Shown: positions 1 through 11,800 of the stretch, in pieces | Position numbering within the stretch: position 1 is the stretch's first letter | Layout: the number at the start of each line of letters is the position of its first letter | Source of the DNA: Saccoglossus kowalevskii | Lineage: Eukaryota > Hemichordata > Enteropneusta > Harrimaniidae | Reading direction: 5' to 3' | DNA length: 40,723 bases | Assembly: GCF_000003605.2 (NCBI RefSeq) | Contig: NW_003121676.1 | Coordinates: 1-40,723 of the forward strand | Translations under genes and position numbers: made by a program | The notes under the pieces: model-generated | The model's database searches: none | Seen by the model: the letters and a program-made list of their open reading frames with translations, nothing else | What the model was told of the DNA's origin: nothing

Positions 1-889
1 TTATGAGAAGACCAATTAAAAACCTGCTAGTAAATGTGCGTATTACAGCTCATTGCGGTGCACCAATTGAGAACCTGCATGTAAATGTTCGTATTGCAGC
101 TCATTTTGAGTCGACCAATTGAAAACCTGGATGTAAATGTTCGTATTACAGCTCCTGGTGTGAAGACCACTTGATAACCTGCCTGTAAATGTGCATATTG
201 CAGCTCATTATGAGTGAACCAATTAAAAATCTGCATGTAAATGTTCGTATTACAGCTCATTATGAGTAGACCAATTGAAAACCTGCCTGTACATGTTCGT
301 ATTACAGCTCTTTATGAGTAGACCAATTGAAAACCTGGATGTAAATGTTCGTATTACAGCTCATTATGAGTACACTGTAGTCCAATTGAAAACCTGCATG
401 TAAATGTGCGTATTACAGCTCATTATGAGAAGACCAATTAAAAACCTTCTAGTAAATGTGCGTATTACAGCTCATTATGAGTAGACCAATTGAAAACCTG
501 CTTGTAAATGTTCGTATTACAGCTCATTGCCGTGAAGCAATTGAAAACGTGCATGTAAATCTTCGTATTACAGCTCATTATGAGTAGACCAATTGAAAAC
601 CTGCTTGTAAATGTTCGTATTACAGCTCATTGCGGCGAACCAATTAAAAATCTGCATGTAAATGTTCGTACTACAGCTCATTATGAGTAGACCAATTGAA
701 AACCTGCATGTAAATGTGCGTATTACAGCTCATTATGAGTTGACCAATTGAAAACTTGCATGTAAATGTTCGTATTATAGCGCTTAATGAGTAGACCAAT
801 TAAAAATCTGCATGTAAATGTTCGTAATACAGCTCATTATGAGTAGACCAATAGAAAACCTGGATGTAAATGTTCGTATTACAGCTCAT
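1..889. repeat. Mixed-order left segment of the array
   Basis: This is all 52-bp satellite. It contains a J/K pair (CTCCTGGTG at 152, then GAGTGAACC near 211), one D monomer (370), several B and G monomers, and an H monomer near 634. Near 776 lies a variant pair with ATTATAGCGCTTA followed by AATAGAAAACC. The same rare pair recurs near 22,857-22,940, which suggests shared ancestry with the 22-23 kb segment. No gene or unique sequence was seen. Confidence 0.85.
370..428 (+). repeat. D-type monomers (59 bp) with 7-bp insertion; one representative, about 45 in window
   Basis: D monomers carry 7 extra bases after monomer position 20, giving GTACACTGTA where the consensus has GTA. The insertion can be read as CACT plus a repeated GTA, and it forms the dyad TACA-C-TGTA. 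The interval given is approximate and marks the first copy. By eye the motif starts at 370, 896, 1111, 1637, 2108, 2996, 3415, 4407, 5347, 5458, 7533, 7951, 8890, 10712, 11807, 13006, 13425, 14367, 14786, 15778, 17751, 18434, 18857, 19693 (variant GTACATTGTA), 20218, 21258, 23807, 24696, 26618, 26885, 27308, 27783, 28823, 29191, 29819, 30034, 33098, 33313, 34668, 34883, 37484, 37699, 38951, 39166 and 40417. Confidence 0.92.
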
Positions 890-895
890 TATGTT

Positions 896-1369
896 GTACA
901 CTGTAGTCCAATTGAAAACCTGCAAGTAAATGTGCGTATTACAGCTCATTATGAGAAGACCAATTAAAAACCTGCAAGTAAATGTGCGTATTACAGCTCA
1001 TTATGAGTAGACCAATTGAAAACCTGCATGTAAATGTTCGTATTACAACTCATTATGAGTAGACCAATCGAAAACCTGGATGTAAATGTTCGTATTACAT
1101 CTCATTATGAGTACACTGTAGTCCAATTGAAAACCTGCATGCAAATGTGCGTATTACAGCTCATTATGAGAAGACCAATTAAAAACCTGCAAGTAAATGT
1201 GCGTATTACAGCTCATTTTGAGTAGACCAATTGAAAACATGCATGTAAATGTTCGTATTACAGCTCATTGCGGTGCACCAATTGAGAACCTGCATGTAAA
1301 TGTTCGTATTACGGCTCATTATGAGAAGACCAATTCAAAAACATCCTGTAAATGTGCATATTAAAGCTT
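896..1369. repeat. Beta higher-order core, copy 1
   Basis: The order is D, B, a consensus monomer ending before ACAACTC, a CCAATCG monomer, D, B, M, C, then the N/N' dimer with AAGCTT. The two D motifs are 215 bp apart (896 and 1111) and the second is 253 bp from the HindIII site at 1364. Exactly these spacings recur in five other cores between 29.8 and 39.4 kb. This shows a defined multi-monomer unit rather than random mixing. Confidence 0.88.
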
Positions 1370-1420
1370 ATTGTCAGTAGACCAATTGAAAACCTGCATG
1401 TAAATGTTCGTATTACAGCT
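1317..1420. repeat. N/N' dimer carrying a HindIII site (16 in window)
   Basis: The N monomer has AATTCAAAAACATCCTG and the next monomer starts ATTAAAGCTTATT in place of ATTACAGCTCATT, creating AAGCTT. The given interval is approximate and marks the first copy. Sites read by eye start at 1364, 4660, 5607, 9143, 10965, 15979, 19110, 21511, 22185, 24949, 29074, 30287, 33566, 35136, 37952 and 39419. The dimer follows C monomers and marks both alpha and beta repeats. Confidence 0.88.
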
Positions 1421-1639
1421 CATTATGAGAAGACCAATTAAAAACCTGCCTGTAAATGGGCATATTACAGCTCAGTATGAGTATACCAATTAAAAACCTG
1501 CCTGTAAATGTTCGCATTACAGCTCATTGTGAGAAGACGAATTGAAATCCTGCATGTAAATGTACATATTACAGCTCATTATGAGTAGACCAATTGAAAA
1601 TCTGGATGTAAATGTTCGTATTACAGCTCATTATGAGTA
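1370..1639. repeat. Satellite linking beta core 1 to the alpha-type segment
   Basis: This stretch holds a consensus monomer, a B monomer with AATGGGCAT, a GTATACC monomer, an E monomer (GAATTGAAATCC at 1539) and consensus monomers. The F monomer that normally precedes E is absent here. No unique sequence was seen. Confidence 0.8.
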
Positions 1640-2989
1640 CACTGTAGTCCAATTGAAAACATGCATGTAAATGTGCGTATTACAGCTCATTATGAGAAGA
1701 CCAATTAAAAACCTGCAAGCAAATGTGCGTATTACAGCTCATTATGAGAAGAGTAAATAAAAACCTGCAAGAAAATGTGCGTATCAGCTCATTTTGAGTA
1801 GACCAATTGAAAACATGCATGTAAATGTTCGTATTACAGCTCATTCCGGTGCACCAATTGAGAACCTGCATGTAAATGTTCGTATTACAGCTCATTTTGA
1901 GTAGACCATTTGAAAACCTGCATGTAAATGTTCGTATTACAGCTCTTTGCGGTGGACCAATTGAAAACCTGCATGTAAATCTTCGTATTACAGCTCATTA
2001 CCTGTAGACCAATTAAAAACCGGCATGTAAATGTTCGTATTACAGCTCATTATGAGTAGACCAATTGAAAACCTGCCTGTAAATGTTCGTATTACAGCTC
2101 ATTATGAGTACACTGTAGTCCAATTGAAAACCTGCATTTAAATGTGCGTATTACAGCTCATTATGAGAAGACCAATTAAAAACCTGCAAGTAAATGTGCG
2201 TATTACAGCTCATTATGAGTAGACCAATTGAAAACCTGCATGTAAATGTTCGTATTACAACTCATTATGAGTAGACCAATCGAAAACCTGGATGTAAATG
2301 TTCGTATTACAGCTCATTGCGGTGCACCAATTGAGAACCTGCATGTAAATGTTCGTATTACAGCTCATTATGAGAAGACCAATTGAAAACGTGCCTGTAA
2401 ATGTGCATATTACAGCTCATTATCATTAGACCAATTGAAAACCTGCATGTAAATGTGCATATTACAGCTCATTGTGAGAAGACGAATTGAAATCCTACAT
2501 GTAAATGCACATATTACAGCTCATTATGAGTTGACCAATTGAAAACCTGCTTGTAAATGTTCGTATTACAGCTCATTGCCGTGAACCAATTGAAAACCTG
2601 CACGTAAATCTTCGTATTACAGCTCATTATGAGTGGACCAATTGAAAACCTGCTTGCAAATGTTCGTATTACAGCTCATTGCGGCGAACCAATTAAAAAT
2701 CTGCAAGTAAATGTTCGTATTACAGCTCATTATGAGTAGACCAATTGAAAACCTGCATGTAAATGTTCGTATTACAGCTCATTATAAGTAGACCAATCGA
2801 AAACCTGGATGTAAATGTTCGTATTACAGCTCATTATGAGTAGTCCAATTGAAAACCTGCATGTAAATGTGCGTATTACAGCTCATTATGAGTAGACCAA
2901 TTGAAAACCTGCATGTACATGTTCGTATTACAGCTCATTATGAGTAGACCAATCGAAAACCTGGATGTAAATGTTCGTATTACAGCTCA
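1640..2989. repeat. Alpha macro-repeat, partial copy 0
   Basis: From about 1715 to 2374 this matches about 3022-3681 at a constant offset of 1307 bp (AGAGTAAAT markers at 1753 and 3060; D motifs at 2108 and 3415). After a missing pair of monomers (104 bp) the offset becomes 1411 bp (E at 2484 and 3895; ATAAGTAG at 2784 and 4195). It is therefore a diverged upstream tandem copy of the front half of alpha copy 1. Confidence 0.85.
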
Positions 2990-5900
2990 TTATGAGTACA
3001 CTGTAGTCCAATTGAAAACCTGCAAGCAAATGTGCGTATTACAGCTCATTATGAGAAGAGTAAATAAAAACCTGCAAGAAAATGTGCGTATCAGCTCATT
3101 TTGAGTAGACCAATTGAAAACATGCATGTAAATGTTCGTATTACAGCTCATTCCGGTGCACCAATTGAGAACCTGCATGTAAATGTTCGTATTACAGCTC
3201 ATTTTGAGTAGACCATTTGAAAACCTGCATGTAAATGTTCGTATTACAGCTCTTTGCGGTGGACCAATTGAAAACCTGCATGTAAATCTTCGTATTACAG
3301 CTCATTACCTGTAGACCAATTAAAAACCGGCATGTAAATGTTCGTATTACAGCTCATTATGAGTAGACCAATTGAAAACCTGCCTGTAAATGTTCGTATT
3401 ACAGCTCATTATGAGTACACTGTAGTCCAATTGAAAACCTGCATTTAAATGTGCGTATTACAGCTCATTATGAGAAGACCAATTAAAAACCTGCAAGTAA
3501 ATGTGCGTATTACAGCTCATTATGAGTAGACCAATTGAAAACCTGCATGTAAATGTTCGTATTACAACTCATTATGAGTAGACCAATCGAAAACCTGGAT
3601 GTAAATGTTCGTATTACAGCTCATTGCGGTGCACCAATTGAGAACCTGCATGTAAATGTTCGTATTACAGCTCATTATGAGAAGACCAATTCAAAAACTT
3701 CCTGTAAATGAGCATATTACAGCTCAATATGAGTATACCAATTAAAAACCTGCCTGTAAATGTTCGTATTACAGCTCATTATGAGAAGACCAATTGAAAA
3801 CGTGCCTGTAAATGTGCATATTACAGCTCATTATCATTAGAGCAATTGAAAACCTGCATGTAAATGTGCATATTACAGCTCATTGTGAGAAGACGAATTG
3901 AAATCCTACATGTAAATGCACATATTACAGCTCATTATGAGTAGACCAATTGAAAACCTGCTTGTAAATGTTCGTATTACAGCTCATTGCCGTGAACCAA
4001 TTGAAAACCTGCATGTAAATCTTCGTATTACAGCTCATTATGAGTAGACCAATTGAAAACCTGCTTGTAAATGTTCGTATTACAGCTCATTGCGGCGAAC
4101 CAATTAAAAATCTGCATGTAAATGTTCGTATTACAGCTCATTATGAGTAGACCAATTGAAAACCTGCATGTAAATGTTCGTTTTACAGCTCATTATAAGT
4201 AGACCAATCGAAAACCTGGATGTAAATGTTCGTATTACAGCTCATTATGAGTAGTCCAATTGAAAACCTGCATGTAAATGCGCGTATTACAGCTCATTAT
4301 GAGTAGACCAATTGAAAATCTGCATGTAAATGTTCGTATTACAACTCATTATGAGTAGACCAATCGAAAACCTGGATGTAAATGTTCGTATTACATCTCA
4401 TTATGAGTACACTGTAGACCAATTGAAAAGCTGCATGTAAATGTGCGTATTACAGCTCATTATGAGAAGACCAATTAAAAACCTGCAAGGAAATGTGCGT
4501 ATTACAGCTCATTTTGAGTAGACCATTTGAAAACATGCATGTAAATGTTCGTCTTACAGCTCATTGCGGTGCACCAATTGAGAACCTGCATGTAAATGTT
4601 CGTATTACAGCTCATTATGAGAAGACCAATTCAAAAACATCCTGTAAATGTGCAAATTAAAGCTTATTATCAGTAGACCAATTGAAAACCTGCATGTACA
4701 TGTTCGTATTACAGCTCATTATGAGAAGACCAATTGAAAACGTGCCTGTAAATGTGCATATTACAGCTCATTATCATTAGACCAATTGAAAACCTACATG
4801 TAAATGTGCAGATTACAGCTCATTGTGAGAAGACGAATTGAAATCCTACATGTAAATGCACATATTACAGCTCATTATGAGTAGACCAATTGAAAACCTG
4901 CTTGTAAATGTTCGTATTACAGCTCATTGCCGTGAACCAATTGAAAACCTGCATGTAAATCTTCGTATTACAGCTCATTATGAGTAGACCAATTGAAAAC
5001 CTGCTTGTATATGTTCGTATTACAGCTCATTGCGGCGAACCAATTAAAAATCTGCATGTAAATGTTCGTATTACAGCTCATTATGAGTAGACCAATTGAA
5101 AACCTGCATGTAAATGTTCGTATTACAGCTCATTATAAGTAGACCAATCGAAAACCTGGATGTAAATGTTCGTATTACAGCTCATTATGAGTAGTCCAAT
5201 TGAAAACCTGCATGTAAATGCGCGTATTACAGCTCATTATGAGTAGACCAATTGAAAATCTGCATGTAAATGTTCGTATTACAACTCATTATGAGTAGAC
5301 CAATCGAAAACCTGGATGTAAATGTTCGTATTACATCTCATTATGAGTACACTGTAGACCAATTGAAAAGCTGCATGTAAATGTGCGTATTACAGCTCAT
5401 TATGAGAAGACCAATTAAAAACCTGCAAGGAAATGTGCGTATTACAGCTCATTTTGAGTACACTGTAGACCAATTGAAAACATGCATGTAAATGTTCGTC
5501 TTACAGCTCATTGCGGTGCACCAATTGAGAACCTGCATGTAAATGTTCGTATTACAGCTCATTATGAGAAGACCAATTCAAAAACATCCTGTAAATGTGC
5601 AAATTAAAGCTTATTATCAGTAGACCAATTGAAAACCTGCATGTACATGTTCGTATTACAGCTCATATGAGAAGACCAATTAAAAACCTACCTGTAAATG
5701 GGCATATTACAGCTCAATATGAGTATACCAATTAAAAACCTGCCTGTAAATGTTCGTATTACAGCTCATTATGAGAAGACCAATTGAAAACGTGCCTGTA
5801 AATGTGCCTATTACAGCTCATTATCATTAGACCAATTGAAAACCTGCATGTAAATGTGCAGATTACAGCTCATTGTGAGAAGACGAATTGAAATCCTACA

Positions 5901-6532
5901 TGTAAATGCACATATTACAGCTCATTATGAGTAGTCCAATTGAAAACCTGCTAGTAAATGTTCGTATTACATCTCATTGCCGTGAACCAATTGAAAACCT
6001 GCAAGTAAATCTTCGTATTACAGCTCATTATGAGTAGACCAATTGAAAACCTGCTTGTAAATGTTCGTATTACAGCTCATTGCGGCGAACCAATTAAAAA
6101 TCTGCATGTAAACGTTCGTATTACAGCTCATTATGAGTAGACCAATTGAAAACCTGCATGTAAATGTTCGTATTACAGCTCATTATGAGCAGACCAATCG
6201 AAAACCTGGATGTAAATGTTCGTATTACAGCTCATTATGAATAATCCAATTGAAAACCTGCATGTAAATGTTCGTATTACAGCTCATTATGAGTAGACCA
6301 ATCGAAAACCTGGATGTAAATTTTCGTATTACAGCTCATTATGAGTAGACCAATTGAAAACCTTGATGTAAATGTTCGTATTACAGCTCATTATGAGTAG
6401 ACCAATTAAAAACCAGCAAGTAAATGTGCGTATTACAGCTCATGAGTAGATCAATTGAAAACCTGCATGTAAATGTTCTTATTACAGCTCATTATCAATA
6501 GACCAATTGAAAGCATGCATGTAAATATTCGT
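2990..6532. repeat. Alpha macro-repeat, copy 1 (with internal 940-bp tandem duplication)
   Basis: The order begins D (2996), AGAGTAAAT (3060), M, C, TTTTGAG, GCGGTGG and ACCTGTAG. It continues D (3415), B, C, GTATACC, F, E (3895), G, H, I (4195), D (4407) and M, C, N/N' (4660), followed by further E, G, H and GAATAATCC (6239) monomers. The section about 3.87-4.80 kb is repeated at about 4.81-5.74 kb with offset 940 bp. The front aligns to copy 3 at offset 11,371 and the rear at 10,372. The 999-bp difference equals 940 + 7 + 52 bp, which matches the tandem duplication, a 7-bp insertion and a one-monomer deletion. Confidence 0.88.
5441..5499. repeat. Hybrid M monomer that has gained the 7-bp D insertion
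   Basis: This monomer has the M-type head TTTTGAGTA and the M-type tail AACATGCATG, but carries CACTGTA in between and is 59 bp. The equivalent monomer of the preceding 940-bp tandem copy (near 4501-4552) lacks the insertion, as do those near 8993, 10811 and 15828. The HindIII offset between the two tandem copies is therefore 947 (4660 to 5607) instead of 940. The sequence indicates transfer of the insertion between subtypes, probably by gene conversion or double exchange. Confidence 0.85.
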
Positions 6533-7060
6533 ATTACAGCTCCTTGTGAGAAGACCACTTGAAAACCTGCCTGTAGATGTTCGTATTACAGCTCCTTGTG
6601 AGAAGACCACTTGAAAACCTGCCTGTAAATGTTCGTATTACAGCTCCTTGTGAGAAGTCCACTTGAAAACCTGCCTGTAAATGTTCGTATTGCAGCTCAT
6701 TGCGGAGAACCAATTGAATACCTGCCTGTAAATGTTCGTATTACAGCTCATTATGAGTAGATCAATTGAAAACCTGCATGTAAATGTTCTTATTACAGCT
6801 CATTATCAATAGACCAATTGAAAGCCTGCATGTAAATATTCGTATTACAGCTCCTTGTGAGAAGACCACTTGAAAACCTGCCTGTAAATGTTCGTATTAC
6901 AGCTCCTTGTGAGAAGACCACTTGAAAACCTGCCTGTAAATATTCGTATTACAGCACCTTGTGAGAAGTCCACTTGAAAACCTGCCTGTAAATGTTCGTA
7001 TTGCAGCTCATTGCGGAGAACCAATTGAAAACCTGCCTGTAAATGTTCGTATCACAGCTC
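6533..7060. repeat. L-monomer run closing alpha copy 1
   Basis: Three consecutive L monomers (CTCCTTGTGAG, ACCACTTG) are followed by a GCGGAGAACC monomer, an AGTAGATC monomer with TTCTTATT, and an ATCAATAG monomer. The series then repeats with three more L monomers and another GCGGAGAACC. The local period is about 311 bp (AGTAGATC from 6444 to 6755), close to six monomers. The same arrangement ends alpha copies 2 and 3. Confidence 0.85.
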
Positions 7061-7530
7061 ATTATGAGTAGACCAATTTATAACCTGCATGTAATGGGCA
7101 TATTACAGCTCATTGTGAGTCGACCAATTAAAACCCTGCATGTAATATTCGTATTACAGCTCATTGCGGTGAACCAATTGAAAACCTGCATGTAAATATT
7201 CGTATTACAGCTCATTATGAGTAGACCAATCGAAAAACTGGATGTAAATGATCGTATTACAGCTCATTATGAGTAGTCCAATTGAAAACCTGCATGTAAA
7301 TCTGCGTTTTACAGCACATGATGAGTAGACCAATTGAAAACCTGCATGTAAATGTGCGTATTACAGCTCATTATGATTAGTCCATATGAAAACCTGCATG
7401 TAAATGTGCGTATTATAGCGCTTTATGAGTAGACGAATTAAAAATCTGCATGTAAATGTGCGTATTACAGCACATGATGAGTAGACCAATCGAAAACCTG
7501 GATGTAAATGTTCGTATTACAGCTCATTAT
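7061..7530. repeat. Satellite bridge with shortened and variant monomers
   Basis: The segment has the rare AATTTATAACC monomer (also near 12,183 and 17,395), two monomers with one or more bases missing in the TGTAAAT region, a CGAAAAACTGG monomer (7231), GATTAGTCCATATG, and ATTATAGCGCTTTATG. From about 7190 it matches 13,926 onward at offset 6730. No unique sequence was seen. Confidence 0.8.
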
Positions 7531-9968
7531 GAGTACACTGTAGTCCAATTGAAAACCTGCAAGCAAATGTGCGTATTACAGCTCATTATGAGAAGAGTAA
7601 ATAAAAACCTGCAAGAAAATGTGCGTATCAGCTCATTTTGAGTAGACCAATTGAAAACATGCATGTAAATGTTCGTATTACAGCTCATTGCTTGCACCAA
7701 TTGAGAACCTGCATGTAAATGTTCGTATTACAGCTCATTTTGAGTAGACCATTTGAAAACCTGCATGTAAATGTTCGTATTACAGCTCTTTGCGGTGGAC
7801 CAATTGAAAACCTGCATGTAAATCTTCGTATTACAGCTCATTACCTGTAGACCAATTAAAAACCGGCATGTAAATGTTCGTATTACAGCTCATTATGAGT
7901 AGACCAATTGAAAACCTGCCTGTAAATGTTCGTATTACAGCTCATTATGAGTACACTGTAGTCCAATTGAAAACCTGCATTTAAATGTGCGTATTACAGC
8001 TCATTATGAGAAGACCAATTAAAAACCTGCAAGTAAATGTGCGTATTACAGCTCATTATGAGTAGACCAATTGAAAACCTGCATGTAAATGTTCGTATTA
8101 CAACTCATTATGAGTAGACCAATCGAAAACCTGGATGTAAATGTTCGTATTACAGCTCATTGCGGTGCACCAATTGAGAACCTGCATGTAAATGTTCGTA
8201 TTACAGCTCATTATGAGAAGACCAATTCAAAAACTTCCTGTAAATGAGCATATTACAGCTCAATATGAGTATACCAATTAAAAACCTGCCTGTAAATGTT
8301 CGTATTACAGCTCATTATGAGAAGACCAATTGAAAACGTGCCTGTAAATGTGCATATTACAGCTCATTATCATTAGACCAATTGAAAACCTGCATGTAAA
8401 TGTGCATATTACAGCTCATTGTGAGAAGACGAATTGAAATCCTACATGTAAATGCACATATTACAGCTCATTATGAGTAGACCAATTGAAAACCTGCTTG
8501 TAAATGTTCGTATTACAGCTCATTGCCGTGAACCAATTGAAAACCTGCATGTAAATCTCGTATTACAGCTCATTATGAGTAGACCAATTGAAAACCTGCT
8601 TGTAAATGTTCGTATTACAGCTCATTTCGGCGAACCAATTAAAAATCTGCATGTAAATGTTCGTATTACAGCTCATTATGAGTAGACCAATTGAAAACCT
8701 GCATGTAAATGTTCGTATTACAGCTCATTATAAGTAGACCAATCGAAAACCTGGATGTAAATGTTCGTATTACAGCTCATTATGAGTAGTCCAATTGAAA
8801 ACCTGCATGTAAATGCGCGTATTACAACTCATTATGAGTAGACCAATCGAAAACCTGGATGTAAATGTTCGTATTACATCTCATTATGAGTACACTGTAG
8901 ACCAATTGAAAAGCTGCATGTAAATGTGCGTATTACAGCTCATTATGAGAAGACCAATTAAAAACCTGCAAGGAAATGTGCGTATTATAGCTCATTTTGA
9001 GTAGACCAATTGAAAACATGCATGTAAATGTTCGTCTTACAGCTCATTGCGGTGCACCAATTGAGAACGTGCATGTAAATGTTCGTATTACAGCTCATTA
9101 TGAGAAGACCAATTCAAAAACATCCTGTAAATATGCAAATTAAAGCTTATTATCAGTAGACCAATTGAAAACCTGCATGTACATGTTCGTATTACAGCTC
9201 ATTATGAGAAGACCAATTGAAAACGTGCCTGTAAATGTGCATATTACAGCTCATTATCATTAGACCAATTGAAAACCTGCATGTAAATGTGCAGATTACA
9301 GCTCATTGTGAGAAGACGAATTGAAATCCTACATGTAAATGCACATATTACAGCTCATTATGAGTAGTCCAATTGAAAACCTGCTAGTAAATGTTCGTAT
9401 TACATCTCATTGCCGTGAACCAATTGAAAACCTGCAAGTAAATCTTCGTATTACAGCTCATTATGAGTAGACCAATTGAAAACCTGCTTGTAAATGTTCG
9501 TATTACAGCTCATTGCGGCGAACCAATTAAAAATCTGCATGTAAATGTTCGTATTACAGCTCATTATGAGTAGACCAATTGAAAACCTGCATGTAAATGT
9601 TCGTATTACAGCTCATTATGAGCAGACCAATCGAAAACCTGGATGTAAATGTTCGTATTACACCTCATTATGAATAATCCAATTGAAAACCTGCATGTAA
9701 ATGTTCGTATTACAGCTCATTATGAGTAGACCAATCGAAAACCTGGATGTAAATTTTCGTATTACAGCTCATTATGAGTAGACCAATTGAAAACCTTGAT
9801 GTAAATGTTCGTATTACAGCTCATTATGAGTAGACCAATTAAAAACCAGCAAGTAAATGTGCGTATTACAGCTCATTATGAGTAGATCAATTGAAAACCT
9901 GCATGTAAATGTTCTTATTACAGCTCATTATCAATAGACCAATTGAAAGCATGCATGTAAATATTCGT
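7531..9968. repeat. Alpha macro-repeat, copy 2
   Basis: The front matches copy 1 at offset 4537 (AGAGTAAAT at 3060 and 7597), falling to 4536 after a 1-bp loss in a C monomer near 7690. A further 1-bp loss occurs near 8558, and one monomer near 8826 is missing. The rear matches copy 1 at offset 3433 (GAATAATCC at 6239 and 9672; E at 5885 and 9318). It lacks the 940-bp duplication and two monomers near 9210. One HindIII site lies at 9143. Confidence 0.88.
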
Positions 9969-10438
9969 ATTACAGCTCCTTGTGAGAAGACCACTTGAAA
10001 ACCTGCCTGTAGATGTTCGTATTACAGCTCCTTGTGAGAAGACCACTTGAAAACCTGCCTGTAAATGTTCGTATTACAGCTCCTTGTGAGAAGTCCACTT
10101 GAAAACCTGCCTGTAAATGTTCGTATTGCAGCTCATTGCGCTGCACCAATTGAAATCCTGCCTGTAAATGTTCGTATTACATCTCATTATGAGTAGACCA
10201 ATTGAAAACCTGCATGTAAATGTTCTTATTACAGCTCATTATCAATAGACCAATTGAAAGCCTGCATGTAAATATTCGTATTACAGCTCCTTGTGAGAAG
10301 ACCACTTGAAAACCTTCCTGTAAATGTTCGTATTACAGCTCCTTGTGAGGAGTCCACTTGAAAACCTGCCTGTAAATGTTCGTATTGCAGCTCATTGCGG
10401 AGAACCAATTAAAAACCTGCCTGTAAATGTTCGTATTA
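9969..10438. repeat. L-monomer run closing alpha copy 2
   Basis: L monomers start at 9969. They are followed by a GCGCTGCACC monomer, a TTCTTATT monomer and an ATCAATAG monomer, then by two more L monomers (the second with GAGGAGTCC) and GCGGAGAACC. The layout parallels 6533-7060 with one fewer L monomer in the second group. Confidence 0.82.
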
Positions 10439-10439
10439 C

Positions 10440-11800
10440 AGCTCATTATGAGTAGACCAATTGAAAACCTGCATGTAAATGTTCGTATTACAGCTCATTA
10501 TAAGTAGACCAATCGAAAACCTGGATGTAAATGTTCGTATTACAGCTCATTATGAGTAGTCCAATTGAAAACCTGCATGTAAATGTGCGTATTATAGCTC
10601 ATTATGAGTAGACCAATTGAAAATCTGCATGTAAATGTTCGTATTACAACTCATTATGAGTAGACCAATCGAAAACCTGGATGTAAATGTTCGTATTACA
10701 TCTCATTATGAGTACACTGTAGACCAATTGAAAAGCTGCATGTAAATGTGCGTATTACAGCTCATTATGAGAAGACCAATTAAAAACCTGCAAGGAAATG
10801 TGCGTATTACAGCTCATTTTGAGTAGACCAATTGAAAACATGCATGTAAATGTTCGTCTTACAGCTCATTGCGGTGCACCAATTGAGAACCTGCATGTAA
10901 ATGTTCGTATTACAGCTCATTATGAGAAGACCAATTCAAAAACATCCTGTAAATGTGCAAATTAAAGCTTATTATCAGTAGACCAATTGAAAACCTGCAT
11001 GTACATGTTCGTATTACAGCTCATATGAGAAGACCAATTAAAAACCTACCTGTAAATGGGCATATTACAGCTCAATATGAGTATACCAATTAAAAACCTG
11101 CCTGTAAATGTTCGTATTACAGCTCATTATGAGAAGACCAATTGAAAACGTGCCTGTAAATGTGCATATTACAGCTCATTATCATTAGACAAATTGAAAA
11201 CCTGCATGTAAATGTGCATATTACAGCTCATTGTGAGAAGACGAATTGAAATCCTACATGTAAATGCACATATTACAGCTCATTATGAGTAGACCAATTG
11301 AAAACCTGCTTGTAAATGTTCGTATTACAGCTCATTGCCGTGAACCAATTGAAAACCTGCATGTAAATCTTCGTATTACAGCTCATTATGAGTAGACCAA
11401 TTGAAAACCTGCTTGTAAATGTTCGTATTACAGCTCATTGCGGCGAACCAATTAAAAATCTGCATGTAAATGTTCGTATTACAGCTCATTATGAGTAGAC
11501 CATTTGAAAACCTGCATGTAAATGTTCGTATTACAGCTCATTATAAGTAGACCAATCGAAAACCTGGATGTAAATGTTCGTATTACAGCTCATTATGAGT
11601 AGTCCAATTGAAAACCTGCATGCAAATGTTCGTATTACAGCTTATTATGAGAAGACCAATTAAAAACCTGCAAGTAAATATGCGTATTACAGCTCATTAT
11701 GAATAGACCAATTGAGAACCTGCATGTAAATGTTCGTATTACAACTCATTATGAGTAGACCAATCGAAAACCTGGATGTAAATGTTCGTATTACAGCTCA
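10440..11800. repeat. Alpha macro-repeat, partial copy
   Basis: From the I monomer near 10,499 through E at 11,243 this matches about 5.13-5.89 kb: D 5347 to 10,712 is offset 5365, while HindIII 5607 to 10,965 and E 5885 to 11,243 are offset 5358. The 7-bp difference is the insertion private to 5441-5499. After E it follows the order seen after 4835 (consensus with CTTG, G, H, I), so the copy appears to switch register near 11,280. Confidence 0.82.

Noticed and set aside
370-379. The 7-bp insertion as a transposon footprint with target-site duplication
   Set aside because: GTA flanks CACT, but 3 bp is too little to distinguish from slippage or templated insertion, and no element termini are present anywhere.
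1070-1085. Pol III B-box-like GGTTTTCGATTGG on the minus strand of CCAATCG monomers
   Set aside because: It has extra bases inside the conserved GGTTCGA core, no A box at a suitable distance, and no terminator context.
7078-7093. TATA-box-like TTATAAATTGG on the minus strand in the AATTTATAACC monomers (7078, 12183, 17395)
   Set aside because: It is a rare substitution variant within AT-rich satellite, with no downstream gene or initiator context.
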